Below, one piece after another: positions 8,452 through 17,211 of a DNA stretch of 64,000 nt. The number at the start of each line of letters is the position of its first letter. Position 1 is the first letter of the stretch. The translations under genes and the position numbers were made by a program. The stretch covers positions 1,798,001-1,862,000 of the forward strand of contig NZ_CP083723.1 of NCBI RefSeq assembly GCF_020150815.1, given 5' to 3'. The notes under the pieces were generated by a model that worked only from the letters and a program-made list of their open reading frames with translations, had not been told where the DNA came from and ran no database searches. Source of the stretch: Haloprofundus salilacus. GTDB lineage: Archaea; Halobacteriota; Halobacteria; Halobacteriales; Haloferacaceae.

Positions 8452-10484
8452 CCTACCACCATCCACACCGCCAGGGCGATGGTCTGCAGCACGACGACGT
8501 ACTTGACGCCCGAGATGATGTCGGCGTCGCGGATGTAGCCGCTGATGAACGCCGATAGCACAGCCTGTAGCGTGACCGCGTGGAAGAACAGCACCGAGAG
8601 AACGTTGGTGTCGACGCCGCCGCCGAAACTCATGCCTCCAGCATTCGTCTCTCCACCGCTGCTTTGAGTCAACCCAGACATCACGTCAAGGAATTGTGTC
8701 TTCAGGATGGCCATCACCGCCAACAGCGTGAGGTAGGTCATGATGATGATGACCACCTGCATCCGCGCTCGTGACTTCCGTTCGCGGTCGATGTCGTCCT
8801 GATTTTCGGAGGCCTGTGCGGCTGTCGTGAGCACTTCTGTGATCTGACTGGACGCCTCTTGTGCTTTGGTGATGAGTTTGACTGTCCGCGCCAATCGCGG
8901 AATATGATACTTGTTGTTGAATTCGACGAATGCCTCTCTGAGACTCATTCCGTAGTGGACCTTTGCATACATCACCTCAAACTCGTCTGCAAGTTTACCT
9001 GACGAGGTATCAGAGACCGATTTTACCGATTCAAGCAGCGTTTGGCCGGTGGCGTTGGCGCTCGACAGTTTTCGGAGGTTGTCGGAGAGTTTACCGATGA
9101 CGGCGTTTCGCGAGTAGACGTTCCAGGTGTGAAACACCGCCAGCGGAATGGCAATGAGATACGACGGGATGTACCACCATACAAACGTCCCCCAGACAGG
9201 TTGGGCGACCAACTCATCCCACGACAACGGGGCGGCACCGTTAGCAGCCGAGATGCCGACGATTACTACAGCGACGGGAACGGTGAACACCAGCGTGAAA
9301 AGCGGGTTCTCGCGGAAGAAGATGTGCGGTCGTTTCAGCAATTCCTTCGTCTTGTATGTCCCCTCGCGATTCTTCACGCGGTCGAAGAGGCTGAATTCGC
9401 CGACGAAGCTCTCGATAAGACCGAGGTGAATCAGCCCTTCTTTGTTGGTCTCAGCGAGTCGTTCGCTGCTGTCAGCCGGGTCAAGATATCCGTCGCCAAT
9501 TTCGTCCTGTTTCACCGTCGAGACGAGGACAAGGAAGCCCACGCCGGTGATCGGGATCAGGCCGTACACCGTTCCGTACAGCAGCATGTCGTCGGCATTG
9601 CCGAGCATACTCATGATGACGAGGATGATGATGAGCAAGAGTGGAAACAGCGAGAGCGTCATGTACATCTCGCCGAACAGTTCGAGTGTTTCGAGCGTCA
9701 GCTCCTGCTGCTGTTTGGCGGTGCGCATGTGCTTGTCCTTCTTATCGTCGAGGAACTGCTCCATGTTCCCGCCGGAGTTGACGATGGAGAGCATGTCCGT
9801 CAGAAACTGTGAGAGTTCTTTGCTCGGCGTCTCCATCGCCTGTTTATGAATGGCGGTGCGATAGTCGGTGCCGAAATATTCCGTCTCCTGGACAATGCTG
9901 CGGAACTCGTAGGAGACTTCGCCGTAGGTGTCCTCGGCCTTGGCCATCGCCTCCAGAATCTCCAGTTGGTTCAGTCCCCCAACTGACAGCGCGTACATGA
10001 ACGAGATGGAGTCGGAAAGCAGCATGTCTATCTCGCGCTTGCGCGCCGACGCCGTCGAGTATGGAAGCGCCAGCAGCGTGCCGAAACCGAGACCGAAGCC
10101 GATAGAACCGAACACCAACCCCGTGATGCCGACGGCGGCGGGCATCTTCATCGCCTCCAGGAGGTCGACAACCGCTGGGTTTGGGATGCGCGCACCGAGC
10201 GACAGCATCTCCGTGTTGATGACGCCGAACTGAAACAGCGCATAGCCGAGAAGCGTCCCAATGAGCCATAGTACGAGCCCGATGAGTACGCCGACCGCCA
10301 GTGCCTGCGAGATATACAGTTCGACTGTCGTTGTCACGCGAGCCTGTGTGAGTTTCTCCTCTACGTCGCCGACGAAGTCGCCGTCGGGGTCGAATAACCA
10401 CGTGAAAAGCGGATAGAACGCGTCGCCGAGCATCTCTCCCGCGTTGGCGCTTCTCGCCCCGTTCGACCCAGTGTCGAGGCTCAT
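8448..10484 (-). CDS. pilC: PilC-like type IV pilus assembly membrane protein (T2SF domains)
   Basis: A 678-residue integral membrane platform protein of the archaeal type IV pilus/TadC family. Two GspF/T2SF-like cytoplasmic helical domains, recognisable by segments such as FMYALSVGGLNQLEILEAMA and LSSANATGQTLLESV, are each followed by clusters of transmembrane helices; the C-terminus ends in hydrophobic segments (YVVVLQTIALAVWMVVG). In such systems PilC couples the PilB ATPase to pilin extraction from the membrane. It overlaps the pilB stop by ATGA and is in turn overlapped by the first pilin-like gene, a tightly coupled operon. Confidence 0.93.
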   Translation of the reverse strand: MSLDTGSNGARSANAGEMLGDAFYPLFTWLFDPDGDFVGDVEEKLTQARVTTTVELYISQALAVGVLIGLVLWLIGTLLGYALFQFGVINTEMLSLGARIPNPAVVDLLEAMKMPAAVGITGLVFGSIGFGLGFGTLLALPYSTASARKREIDMLLSDSISFMYALSVGGLNQLEILEAMAKAEDTYGEVSYEFRSIVQETEYFGTDYRTAIHKQAMETPSKELSQFLTDMLSIVNSGGNMEQFLDDKKDKHMRTAKQQQELTLETLELFGEMYMTLSLFPLLLIIILVIMSMLGNADDMLLYGTVYGLIPITGVGFLVLVSTVKQDEIGDGYLDPADSSERLAETNKEGLIHLGLIESFVGEFSLFDRVKNREGTYKTKELLKRPHIFFRENPLFTLVFTVPVAVVIVGISAANGAAPLSWDELVAQPVWGTFVWWYIPSYLIAIPLAVFHTWNVYSRNAVIGKLSDNLRKLSSANATGQTLLESVKSVSDTSSGKLADEFEVMYAKVHYGMSLREAFVEFNNKYHIPRLARTVKLITKAQEASSQITEVLTTAAQASENQDDIDRERKSRARMQVVIIIMTYLTLLAVMAILKTQFLDVMSGLTQSSGGETNAGGMSFGGGVDTNVLSVLFFHAVTLQAVLSAFISGYIRDADIISGVKYVVVLQTIALAVWMVVG

Positions 10485-13400
10485 TCGTCGCCCTCGTCGG
10501 CCACCTCGTCGTCACTCGATGTCTGTCCAAAGTTCCAGTCGTCGTCGAGTTCCGACTCGGCTTTAGCGTCGGCCGGTTTGTCTGACTCGTCGCTGTCGTC
10601 TCTATCGTCGGTACTGTCAGCATCCTCGCCGCGTACAGATTCCTCACTCGTTTGCTCAAAGGTGTCGTTGGGGTGTGAGTCAGATGATGGAATTCTTTCT
10701 GAGGGATCGGAGCCGATGAACATCGGCTCGTCGCCGAACGCCATGGGGTCGGCTTCATCGTCCGCGACGCTCGGACCGTTGTCCGAGAGGTCCATACCGC
10801 GGGCAAAACTGGTCTCGTCAACGACCGAATCTCCACCGTACATGTCGGTGGAGTTGTCGGATTCGACGTTGTCGGAGTCTACGGGGACCTCAGAGGCGGT
10901 GTCGTTATGTCGCCCAACAGCGCTGTCATCGTCGCCGCTGTCGCTCGTTGCGTCGCCCTCGCCCGCGTCCTCTTCTTCGCCGGCGGCTGCTTCGCTTGCA
11001 TCGCGGAAGTTGTTCGATTCGTCCGCTTCGTCCGGTTCGCCCTCCGTGAGCGCGGACACGTCGCTTTTATCCGTTTCGGCTTTCTCGTTGAGTGCTGGAT
11101 CGTCGCTTGATTCGTCCAGCGCTGGATCGTCGCTCGTTGGCGTCGACGACGTGGCCGTCACGTCCGCCGCGGGTTCGACGTCCGAGAGCACGTCGGCGAC
11201 GCTACCGACGGGTTCGCCGCGGTACTGCTCGAACAGTTCCTCCTCAGCCCGCTGCAGAATCTCGCGGGCCTCTGCCAGCGTCTCGGCGTCGGGGTCCGGT
11301 CGCGGCACCATCTCCTCCATCTCCGGGTCGATGTCGATGAGCACCGACTCCATCTCGCGGAGGTCTTCGAGGCTCCGCTCCAACTGGTCGTCGGCCATCA
11401 GCGTCAGGATGGTGTCGGGGTCGTTGATGAACGCCTGGAACGTCGCCGCCACCTGGGTGTAGGTGTTCAGCCCGCAGTCGATGAGGTACGCGAGGACGAC
11501 CTGCCGCTGGAACATCTCCGAGCGCAGCGTCTCCTCGGACCACCCGCGGTCGAACTTGATCTCGTCAAGGGTGTTCGAGTCGCCCATCAGTAGGAACTCG
11601 TCGTCCTCGGCCTGCCACTGGTAGACGTCCTGAACGTTTATCTCGTCGTTCTCGGCGTCGTAGTGGTTTATCTCGGTGAGCGACTTGTTCCGGCGAACCT
11701 TGTTACCCTGTACTCGGGTGGAAGTCTGAATCGAGACGAGGTCCAGAGCCGAGAACATCGTCTTCGAGACGTTGATCGGTTCGGTCGTGAAGCGCTTGAG
11801 CACCTCGCCGACGGAGTCGGCGTGGAACGTCGTGTACGTCGTGTGTCCCGTGGACATCACCTGAAACAGCGTCCGCCCCTCCTCGCCGCGAATCTCGCCC
11901 ATCACGATGTAGTCGGGGCGCTGTCGGAGCGCGGCCTCCAGCAGGTCGAACTCGTCGACGTCGCCTTTGTCGTCGTCGGAGAACGACGGCCGGGTGACCG
12001 AGGCGATCCAGTTGCGCTGCGGGAGTTCGACCTCGCGGGTGTCCTCAATGGAGACGATCTTCGTGTTCGAAGGGATGAAAAGCGAGACGGCGTTGAGGCT
12101 GGTCGTCTTCCCCGAGGCAGTGCCGCCGGCGAAGATGAGCGACTTGTGGTTCTCGATGCAGAGCCACAGGAACGCCATCTCGTCGAGCGAGAACGTGTGC
12201 CAGCAGATGAGGTCGATGGGTGTGAACGGCACTTCCTTGAACTGTCGGATGGTGTAGTTCGTCCCGTGGTCCGACACCTCCTTGCCGAGCGTCAACTGCG
12301 CGCGCGACCCGTCGGGGAGCGTGGCGTCAACCTGCGGGCGGCGCTTCGAGATGCCTTTGCCGGAGCGCTGGGCGAGTTTGACGACGAAATCGTCTAACTC
12401 CGTCTCCTCGTGGTAGACGTTCGTGATTATCTGCTCGTAGTCGCCGTGGTAGACGAACACCGGCGAGTTGTAGCCGTCGCAGGAGATGTCCTCAACGTTG
12501 ATGTCGTGTTTGATGCCGTCGATGCGCTCGTAGCCGATGAAGTCACGCGTCAGGAAGTAGAGCAGTTTGTCGACCTGGTACTCCGTGAGGTCGGCGTCGT
12601 CGTCGGCCAGCACCGCCGGTTCGGGACGGGCCGAGATACCATCGAGTCCGGCGCTCTCGCGCTCGGCAGGGCGGTAGCCGAGGAGGCGGACGAGTTTCCC
12701 CGCGACGCCCTCGTCGTCGCCGGCGATTCCGAGGCGGTCGGCGAGCGCATTTGCGAACGGTTCCGTCTCTTTGCGACTGTAGAGGTCGTATCGCTCCAAC
12801 AGTTCGAACGTCTGCTCTTCGATAACGCGGCGTCGGTGACCGTCGCCGCCGACCACGTCGTCGTCGGCGTACTTGATAGCCGTGCGGAGTTTGCCGGTGA
12901 GATACTCCTCTAACTCCCTCTCCAACCGGTTCATGTACGGTTGGACGACGTAGTACTTGTCCTCGTTCTCCTTCGTGGAGTGGAAGATGATGACGAACGC
13001 GTACGGCTCGTTCACCCAGTAGCGTTCGACCTCCTCGAAGTGCGTCTTCTTCGGCATCGGCACCGCCTTCTCCAGATCGTAGCGGTTGACGACCGTCGTC
13101 GTCCCCGCGTCGGTCGAGAAGAACTCGTCCTCGTCGAAATCTCCCCTCGTGTTGACGGTGCGTTTCTCGACGAGTTCCTCCAACTCGTCGGCGCGGTCGC
13201 TCAGGTGCGAGATGGTGTTCTCGATGGCGTCTGGGTCGTGTCCCAGTGCGTCGACCGGATCGAACCGCTCGATTTCGCCATCGGCGTCGCGGGGGCGACT
13301 GCCGTCGTCCTCGTAGTAGTACTCGCGTTTGTAGTGTTCCCAGAGATACTCGTCCTTGACGACCGGCGTCGTCTCGGGGTCGCAGAACGCCTCGAATAGT

Positions 13401-13741
13401 TCCTGCAGCGTCTCGGCGTTATCGCCCGCGAGACCCACACGCGAGTCGATGTCGTCGGGGTGAAAGCCCAGAAACGACACCGGGTCAAGCGGGATGCGGT
13501 CCCAGTCCGCGCCGGCGGGTTTCGTCGGTGCGTCGTCGTCCTCCCAGCGGTCGGTGCCCGGCGCGGGTCGAAGCCCGCGGTAGAGGTCGTCGGCCGCCCC
13601 CGGCGGCCCGTACTCGTCGAGGTACTCCGCCCACGTGTACTCCCCCACGGCGGCCGGGCGACGCGCCTCGGAGTCCGACGTGCCGTCGTTGGCGTCGTCG
13701 AACTGCCCGGAGTCCGAGTCGGCTGCGTCGTCGATAGCCAT
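10481..13741 (-). CDS. pilB: PilB-like type II/IV secretion ATPase with long acidic tail
   Basis: A 1086-residue hexameric-ATPase-family protein that powers pilus assembly. The N-terminal domain carries YWVNEPYAFVII. The ATPase core has Walker A GGTASGKTT at about residue 538, Asp box SIEDTREVELP, and Walker B-region YIVMGEIRGEE with the downstream STGHTTYTTFHADS. Residues from about 865 on are a low-complexity tail rich in Asp, Ser and Glu, absent from the 564-residue paralogue at 43273-44967. The ATG at 13741 opens the Asp-rich start MAIDDAADSD; the frame upstream is Asn/Phe-rich and in AT-rich promoter-like DNA. First gene of the operon. Confidence 0.94.
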   Translation of the reverse strand: MAIDDAADSDSGQFDDANDGTSDSEARRPAAVGEYTWAEYLDEYGPPGAADDLYRGLRPAPGTDRWEDDDAPTKPAGADWDRIPLDPVSFLGFHPDDIDSRVGLAGDNAETLQELFEAFCDPETTPVVKDEYLWEHYKREYYYEDDGSRPRDADGEIERFDPVDALGHDPDAIENTISHLSDRADELEELVEKRTVNTRGDFDEDEFFSTDAGTTTVVNRYDLEKAVPMPKKTHFEEVERYWVNEPYAFVIIFHSTKENEDKYYVVQPYMNRLERELEEYLTGKLRTAIKYADDDVVGGDGHRRRVIEEQTFELLERYDLYSRKETEPFANALADRLGIAGDDEGVAGKLVRLLGYRPAERESAGLDGISARPEPAVLADDDADLTEYQVDKLLYFLTRDFIGYERIDGIKHDINVEDISCDGYNSPVFVYHGDYEQIITNVYHEETELDDFVVKLAQRSGKGISKRRPQVDATLPDGSRAQLTLGKEVSDHGTNYTIRQFKEVPFTPIDLICWHTFSLDEMAFLWLCIENHKSLIFAGGTASGKTTSLNAVSLFIPSNTKIVSIEDTREVELPQRNWIASVTRPSFSDDDKGDVDEFDLLEAALRQRPDYIVMGEIRGEEGRTLFQVMSTGHTTYTTFHADSVGEVLKRFTTEPINVSKTMFSALDLVSIQTSTRVQGNKVRRNKSLTEINHYDAENDEINVQDVYQWQAEDDEFLLMGDSNTLDEIKFDRGWSEETLRSEMFQRQVVLAYLIDCGLNTYTQVAATFQAFINDPDTILTLMADDQLERSLEDLREMESVLIDIDPEMEEMVPRPDPDAETLAEAREILQRAEEELFEQYRGEPVGSVADVLSDVEPAADVTATSSTPTSDDPALDESSDDPALNEKAETDKSDVSALTEGEPDEADESNNFRDASEAAAGEEEDAGEGDATSDSGDDDSAVGRHNDTASEVPVDSDNVESDNSTDMYGGDSVVDETSFARGMDLSDNGPSVADDEADPMAFGDEPMFIGSDPSERIPSSDSHPNDTFEQTSEESVRGEDADSTDDRDDSDESDKPADAKAESELDDDWNFGQTSSDDEVADEGDE

Positions 13742-13962
13742 TGGGAGTGAGTTGTATTCATTATTGAAAAATGCTTCCACCAAATTAACTCTCAATTACT
13801 TTGGACTAATTAAGTGTGAGGAGAGACGACTCGAATCGGAAACCCGAGGGAGGAGTTCGTTTTCGACTCCGTACAGCCGCTACACGACTGCCAACTGCCG
13901 ACGCACCAAACCCGACCCGGTACTCGTCGTCACCGTCTGCACGAGCATTACCCCAAAAGCGG

Positions 13963-14781
13963 TCACTCGAAACAGTCGACGGCATCGTCGTCGTATCCGA
14001 TGACGGCGGGTTGTCCCTGCTCTCTGGAGAGCCTGAACCCGTGCGTAGAGAAACCCAATCGCTGCAACAACTCGGTTATCTGTTTGTGGTTGCCGTGCGT
14101 CTCGACGTAGACGAGACGGCATCGGTCGGCCGCCAGCGACTCACTGAGACCGGTCAGAACCTCGATACCGACACCCTGAACGTCGACTTTCGTCACGGTC
14201 GGCGGTGGCGCGACTCCGGTTTTCACGAGCGCGTCACCCGACGTCGTCTCCATCGGAATCCGTTTGAGCGGGGTCCCTATCGGATAGGTCGTGTCGAGCG
14301 ACCCGTGCTGTGCCCCCGAGTCCGGGGTGTCATACACGTTGAACTCGGTCGCTCGCCGGCAGTCTGAGAGAGGAGAACGAACCACCTCGGCGGCGATGCC
14401 GTTCGCTTCGAGATTCGCCTCCAGTCGGTCCGCGTTCGGCGGATACGGCTCGAACGGGACGACGGAGCCGTCAGTGAGCAAGTTACCGACGAGACAGCTG
14501 TAGATCCCGATGTTCGCGCCGACGTCGAAGAACACGTCGTCCGGTCGAATCTGTGAGAGGAGATGTCTGAGGATGCAGTCTTCCTCCCAGATGCGATAGT
14601 TCAGATTCCCCCACTCGACGACGTTCGTGGGGGTGAAGACGGCTTGCGCTCCGCAGGATTCGACGAGACACCGTGGATTCGACCGAAGGTATGCACGCAC
14701 GGCAGCGTCGTGAACGAACGTCGCGTACTCGTGTGCTCGCGTGCCGCGTAGGAGGTCTCCGATAGCACCGACAACTGTCAT
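13963..14781 (-). CDS. FkbM family SAM-dependent methyltransferase
   Basis: A 272-residue protein. The SAM-binding motif is DVGANIGIYS at about residues 86-95, the acidic end of strand two is VPFEPYPPNADRLEANL, and the family's late motif reads TKVDVQGVGIEVLTGL, a variant of the usual KIDVEG. FkbM enzymes methylate hydroxyls, often of sugars or small molecules. It lies upstream of pilB on the same strand but separated by about 220 nt of AT-rich promoter-like DNA, so it is probably its own unit. Glycan modification is a guess. Confidence 0.85.
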   Translation of the reverse strand: MTVVGAIGDLLRGTRAHEYATFVHDAAVRAYLRSNPRCLVESCGAQAVFTPTNVVEWGNLNYRIWEEDCILRHLLSQIRPDDVFFDVGANIGIYSCLVGNLLTDGSVVPFEPYPPNADRLEANLEANGIAAEVVRSPLSDCRRATEFNVYDTPDSGAQHGSLDTTYPIGTPLKRIPMETTSGDALVKTGVAPPPTVTKVDVQGVGIEVLTGLSESLAADRCRLVYVETHGNHKQITELLQRLGFSTHGFRLSREQGQPAVIGYDDDAVDCFE

Positions 14782-15003
14782 ACAATCTACATTCGATTTT
14801 CGAGTATATAATGTCTATTTCGTGACTGTATGACGCTATTGTAAGCGTGAAACTGGACGTGAACTGTTAGAATCCGTCGTGTGCGACACACTACCGAGGG
14901 GGAGTTGCGCGAGGTGTAGAGAGTGAAGCACACAGGTAGTTCGACGAACAGAGACACTCGAGATAGCAGATAGCAAGGCGTCGACGTGAGTCATCCGAGG
15001 AGT

Positions 15004-15079
15004 GGTTCGAATCCCACATGCGTCGCTCTGCGGTCTCGCTTCGTTCGGCACGAAGAGCGGGCGTGGCGGGATTCGAACC
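15004..15079. repeat. Inverted T-arm repeat next to tRNA-Arg
   Basis: GGTTCGAATCCC at 15004-15015 is the exact inverse of GGGATTCGAACC at 15068-15079. The second arm is the T arm of the minus-strand tRNA-Arg, so an inverted copy of the T arm lies just beyond the tRNA 3' end. The DNA between them contains an imperfect hairpin (CGCTCT...AGAGCG) with TCGCTTCGTTCG in its loop region. The left arm itself can form a T-arm-like hairpin (GTGG/CCAC). Confidence 0.75.
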
Positions 15080-15130
15080 CACGATCTAGAGGTTAGGAAC
15101 CTCTCGCCCTATCCGCTAGGCCACACGCCC
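15058..15130 (-). tRNA. tRNA-Arg: tRNA-Arg (anticodon CCT)
   Basis: The minus strand folds as a 73-nt cloverleaf. Acceptor GGGCGTG pairs with CACGCCC, the D arm holds GGCCTAGCGGATAG-type sequence, the anticodon stem AGAGG/CCTCT encloses TTCCTAA with CCT at the anticodon position, and the T arm is GTGGGTTCGAATCCCGC. The discriminator is G. Confidence 0.95.
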
Positions 15131-15208
15131 CGGCGCAGATTTGTGGCCGTCGCTAAAAAGCGTGCGCTTCGGCGGTAGAAATGATGCCCGACGAGTCGGG
15201 CAGAACGA

Positions 15209-15502
15209 TCAGTTGCTGCTCTGCTCGGTCGCTTCGTTGTTCGTCTGCGTCGACGTGGAAGCCGACGTCGAGGTGGACGAACTGGCGTTGTCGGTCGCAT
15301 CGTCCGAGGAGCCCTCCATTTCCTGCAGCTCCTCTTCAATCTCTTCGCGTCCTTTCTTGAACTCGCCCATCGCCTGCCCCGTCGAGCGCGCGAGCTTCGG
15401 CAGCTTGTTCGCGCCGAACAGCAGGACGATGATGAGGAGGATGATGAGCATCTCGGGCCCCCCCGGAAGCGCCCCGAACAGTGGTAATGCGGTGTCGAAC
15501 AT
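15209..15502 (-). CDS. tatA: Sec-independent protein translocase subunit TatA
   Basis: A 97-residue TatA/E-type subunit of the twin-arginine translocase. A short N-terminus leads into the transmembrane helix GPEMLIILLIIVLLFGANKLP, then the hinge and amphipathic helix KLARSTGQAMGEFKKGREEI, then an acidic Ser/Thr-rich tail. TatA oligomers form the conduit for folded proteins; haloarchaea export much of their secretome this way. A closely similar paralogue lies at 18514-18777. No other tat gene lies nearby. Confidence 0.95.
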   Translation of the reverse strand: MFDTALPLFGALPGGPEMLIILLIIVLLFGANKLPKLARSTGQAMGEFKKGREEIEEELQEMEGSSDDATDNASSSTSTSASTSTQTNNEATEQSSN

Positions 15503-15702
15503 CTCTACTCCTGCTTAACTCTGTAGCGGTTATAGGCTTTTTGCTCAGCGAGTCAACCCCGTCAGATGACAGAAACCGGCGGACGCAAACATGGTCGACC
15601 GGCCGACAGCAGCGCATTCGACGGCGACGACGCGCCGTCGTCCGGTTCGAATCCCGAGAACGGTACCGCAAGCGCAAGTGTCATTTCGTTCAACTGCTTT
15701 CG

Positions 15703-16191
15703 ATGAGTATGATCGACGTAGGAGACAACGCACCCGACTTCACCGTTCCGCTGGCCGACGGCGACGTCGGTTCGTTCACGCTCTCGAACCGACTCGACGA
15801 AGCGCCGCTCGTTCTCGCGTTCTTCCCCGCGGCGTTCACCGGCACGTGTACGACCGAAATGTGTACGTTCCGCGACCGAATCGCGAACTTCGACGCCATA
15901 GACGCCAGCGTCTACGGCGTCAGCATCGACACGCCGTTCACGCTCAACGAGTTCCGCCGACAGAACGAACTGAACTTCCCGCTTTTGAGCGACACGAACC
16001 GGACGCTCATCGACCGCTACGACGTGTCGATGGATTTCGCGTCACTCGGCGTCTACGACGTGGCCAAGCGCGCGGTGTTCGTCGTCGACGATGAGGGGAC
16101 GGTGACGTACCGGTGGGTGAGCGACGACCCCGGCGTCGAACCGGACTACGAAGCGGTGCAGACGGCCGCGGCCAGCGTCGCCGACGACTGA
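15703..16191 (+). CDS. Peroxiredoxin (AhpC/TSA-type)
   Basis: A 162-residue thiol peroxidase reducing hydrogen peroxide and organic peroxides. The family start GDNAPDFTVPLADG is followed by FFPAAFTGTCTTEMCTFRD, with the peroxidatic Cys at about residue 49 and a second Cys five residues later; GVSIDTPFTLNEFR and FPLLSDTNRTLIDRYDV follow. The frame is open further upstream, but homology-like sequence begins only at MSMIDVGD, so the ATG at 15703 is chosen. Confidence 0.93.
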   Translation: MSMIDVGDNAPDFTVPLADGDVGSFTLSNRLDEAPLVLAFFPAAFTGTCTTEMCTFRDRIANFDAIDASVYGVSIDTPFTLNEFRRQNELNFPLLSDTNRTLIDRYDVSMDFASLGVYDVAKRAVFVVDDEGTVTYRWVSDDPGVEPDYEAVQTAAASVADD

Positions 16192-16239
16192 ATACCCCCG
16201 AAAGCAAGTTCTTTTGCGCGCCCGAGTATTGGGTCGGAT

Positions 16240-17067
16240 ATGAGTAGTGACGCTTCAGTTGACCCGAAAGACCCGAGCGACGGGGGGCGAGAGTACGATC
16301 CCGATGCCGAGCACGCCTACCCCGACGAGAAACTGAACGAGATTCTCCCCAAACTGCTCGACGACCCCGAAGTGACGACGTATCTGGAGGCGCAGAACGT
16401 CAATGCCGTCACGCGGAAGGGGTACAACGACCACGGGACGAAGCACATCGAAATCGTCCGGAACCGCGCGCTCCGCCTGTACGACCTGCTCAAGCGCGGC
16501 GGCGTCGAGTTCAACGGCGCGCGCCAGCAGGGGCTCGGCGAGGCGGACGAATCCGTCATCGTCGCGCTGGCGGCGACGCTCCACGACATCGGACACATCG
16601 TCCACCGCGACGAGCACGCCTACTACTCGATTCCGCTCGCGGCGGACCTCCTCGACCGCTTCCTCCCGCAGTTCTACGAGACGCCGGGCGTCGTCCGGAT
16701 GAAAGCCGAGGTGCTGCACGCCATCCTCTGTCACCACACCGAGGAGGACCCGCTCACACACGAGGCAGGCGTCATCCGCATCGCCGACGCGCTCGACATG
16801 GAGCGCGGGCGTTCGCGCATCCCCTACGAGAAGGGCGGCCGCGGCATCAACACCCTCTCCAGTCAGGCGATCAACAGCGTCGCGCTGAAGGAGGGCGACG
16901 ACGTGCCCGTCCTCGTTGAGATAGAGATGATAAACGCGGCGGGCGTCTACCAGGTCGACAACCTCCTGAAGGCGAAGATGCACAACTCCCGACTGGAAGA
17001 GGACATCCGCATCATCGCGGTCAACACCAAAGCCGACGACCAACTCGTCGAGCGCATCGAACTCTGA
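16240..17067 (+). CDS. HD-domain metal-dependent phosphohydrolase
   Basis: A 275-residue protein with an HD superfamily core. Upstream His in DHGTKHIEIVRNRA, the LHDIGH motif at about residues 113-118, then a conserved HRDEHAYYSIPLAADLL stretch, AILCHHTEEDP and IRIADALDMERGR. The metal-binding His and Asp residues look intact, so it is probably an active phosphohydrolase, but the substrate is not evident. It has its own start 49 nt after the peroxiredoxin stop; the two genes may be co-transcribed. Haloarchaeal homologues are usually annotated only as HD-domain protein. Confidence 0.88.
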   Translation: MSSDASVDPKDPSDGGREYDPDAEHAYPDEKLNEILPKLLDDPEVTTYLEAQNVNAVTRKGYNDHGTKHIEIVRNRALRLYDLLKRGGVEFNGARQQGLGEADESVIVALAATLHDIGHIVHRDEHAYYSIPLAADLLDRFLPQFYETPGVVRMKAEVLHAILCHHTEEDPLTHEAGVIRIADALDMERGRSRIPYEKGGRGINTLSSQAINSVALKEGDDVPVLVEIEMINAAGVYQVDNLLKAKMHNSRLEEDIRIIAVNTKADDQLVERIEL

Positions 17068-17211
17068 GACGCTCGACGGTCCGGGACGGAGACGCTTCGG
17101 AGACACCGCGTCCACGACGACTCGTTTTCCGCCGTTGCCTGTGTGAACTACCCGCTAAGGCGTCCGCTATGCGGTCATTTATCCGTTCCCTCGCCATTTC
17201 GAATCGTAACT

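Noticed and set aside
14891-15082. Minus-strand frame of 63 codons containing GSNPATPAL
   Set aside because: It reads through the tRNA-Arg and its inverted T-arm copy and has no protein-like composition elsewhere.
16255-17115. 286-codon minus-strand frame opposite the HD-domain gene
   Set aside because: Antisense shadow of a GC-rich gene; residue composition mirrors the codon pattern of the real frame.
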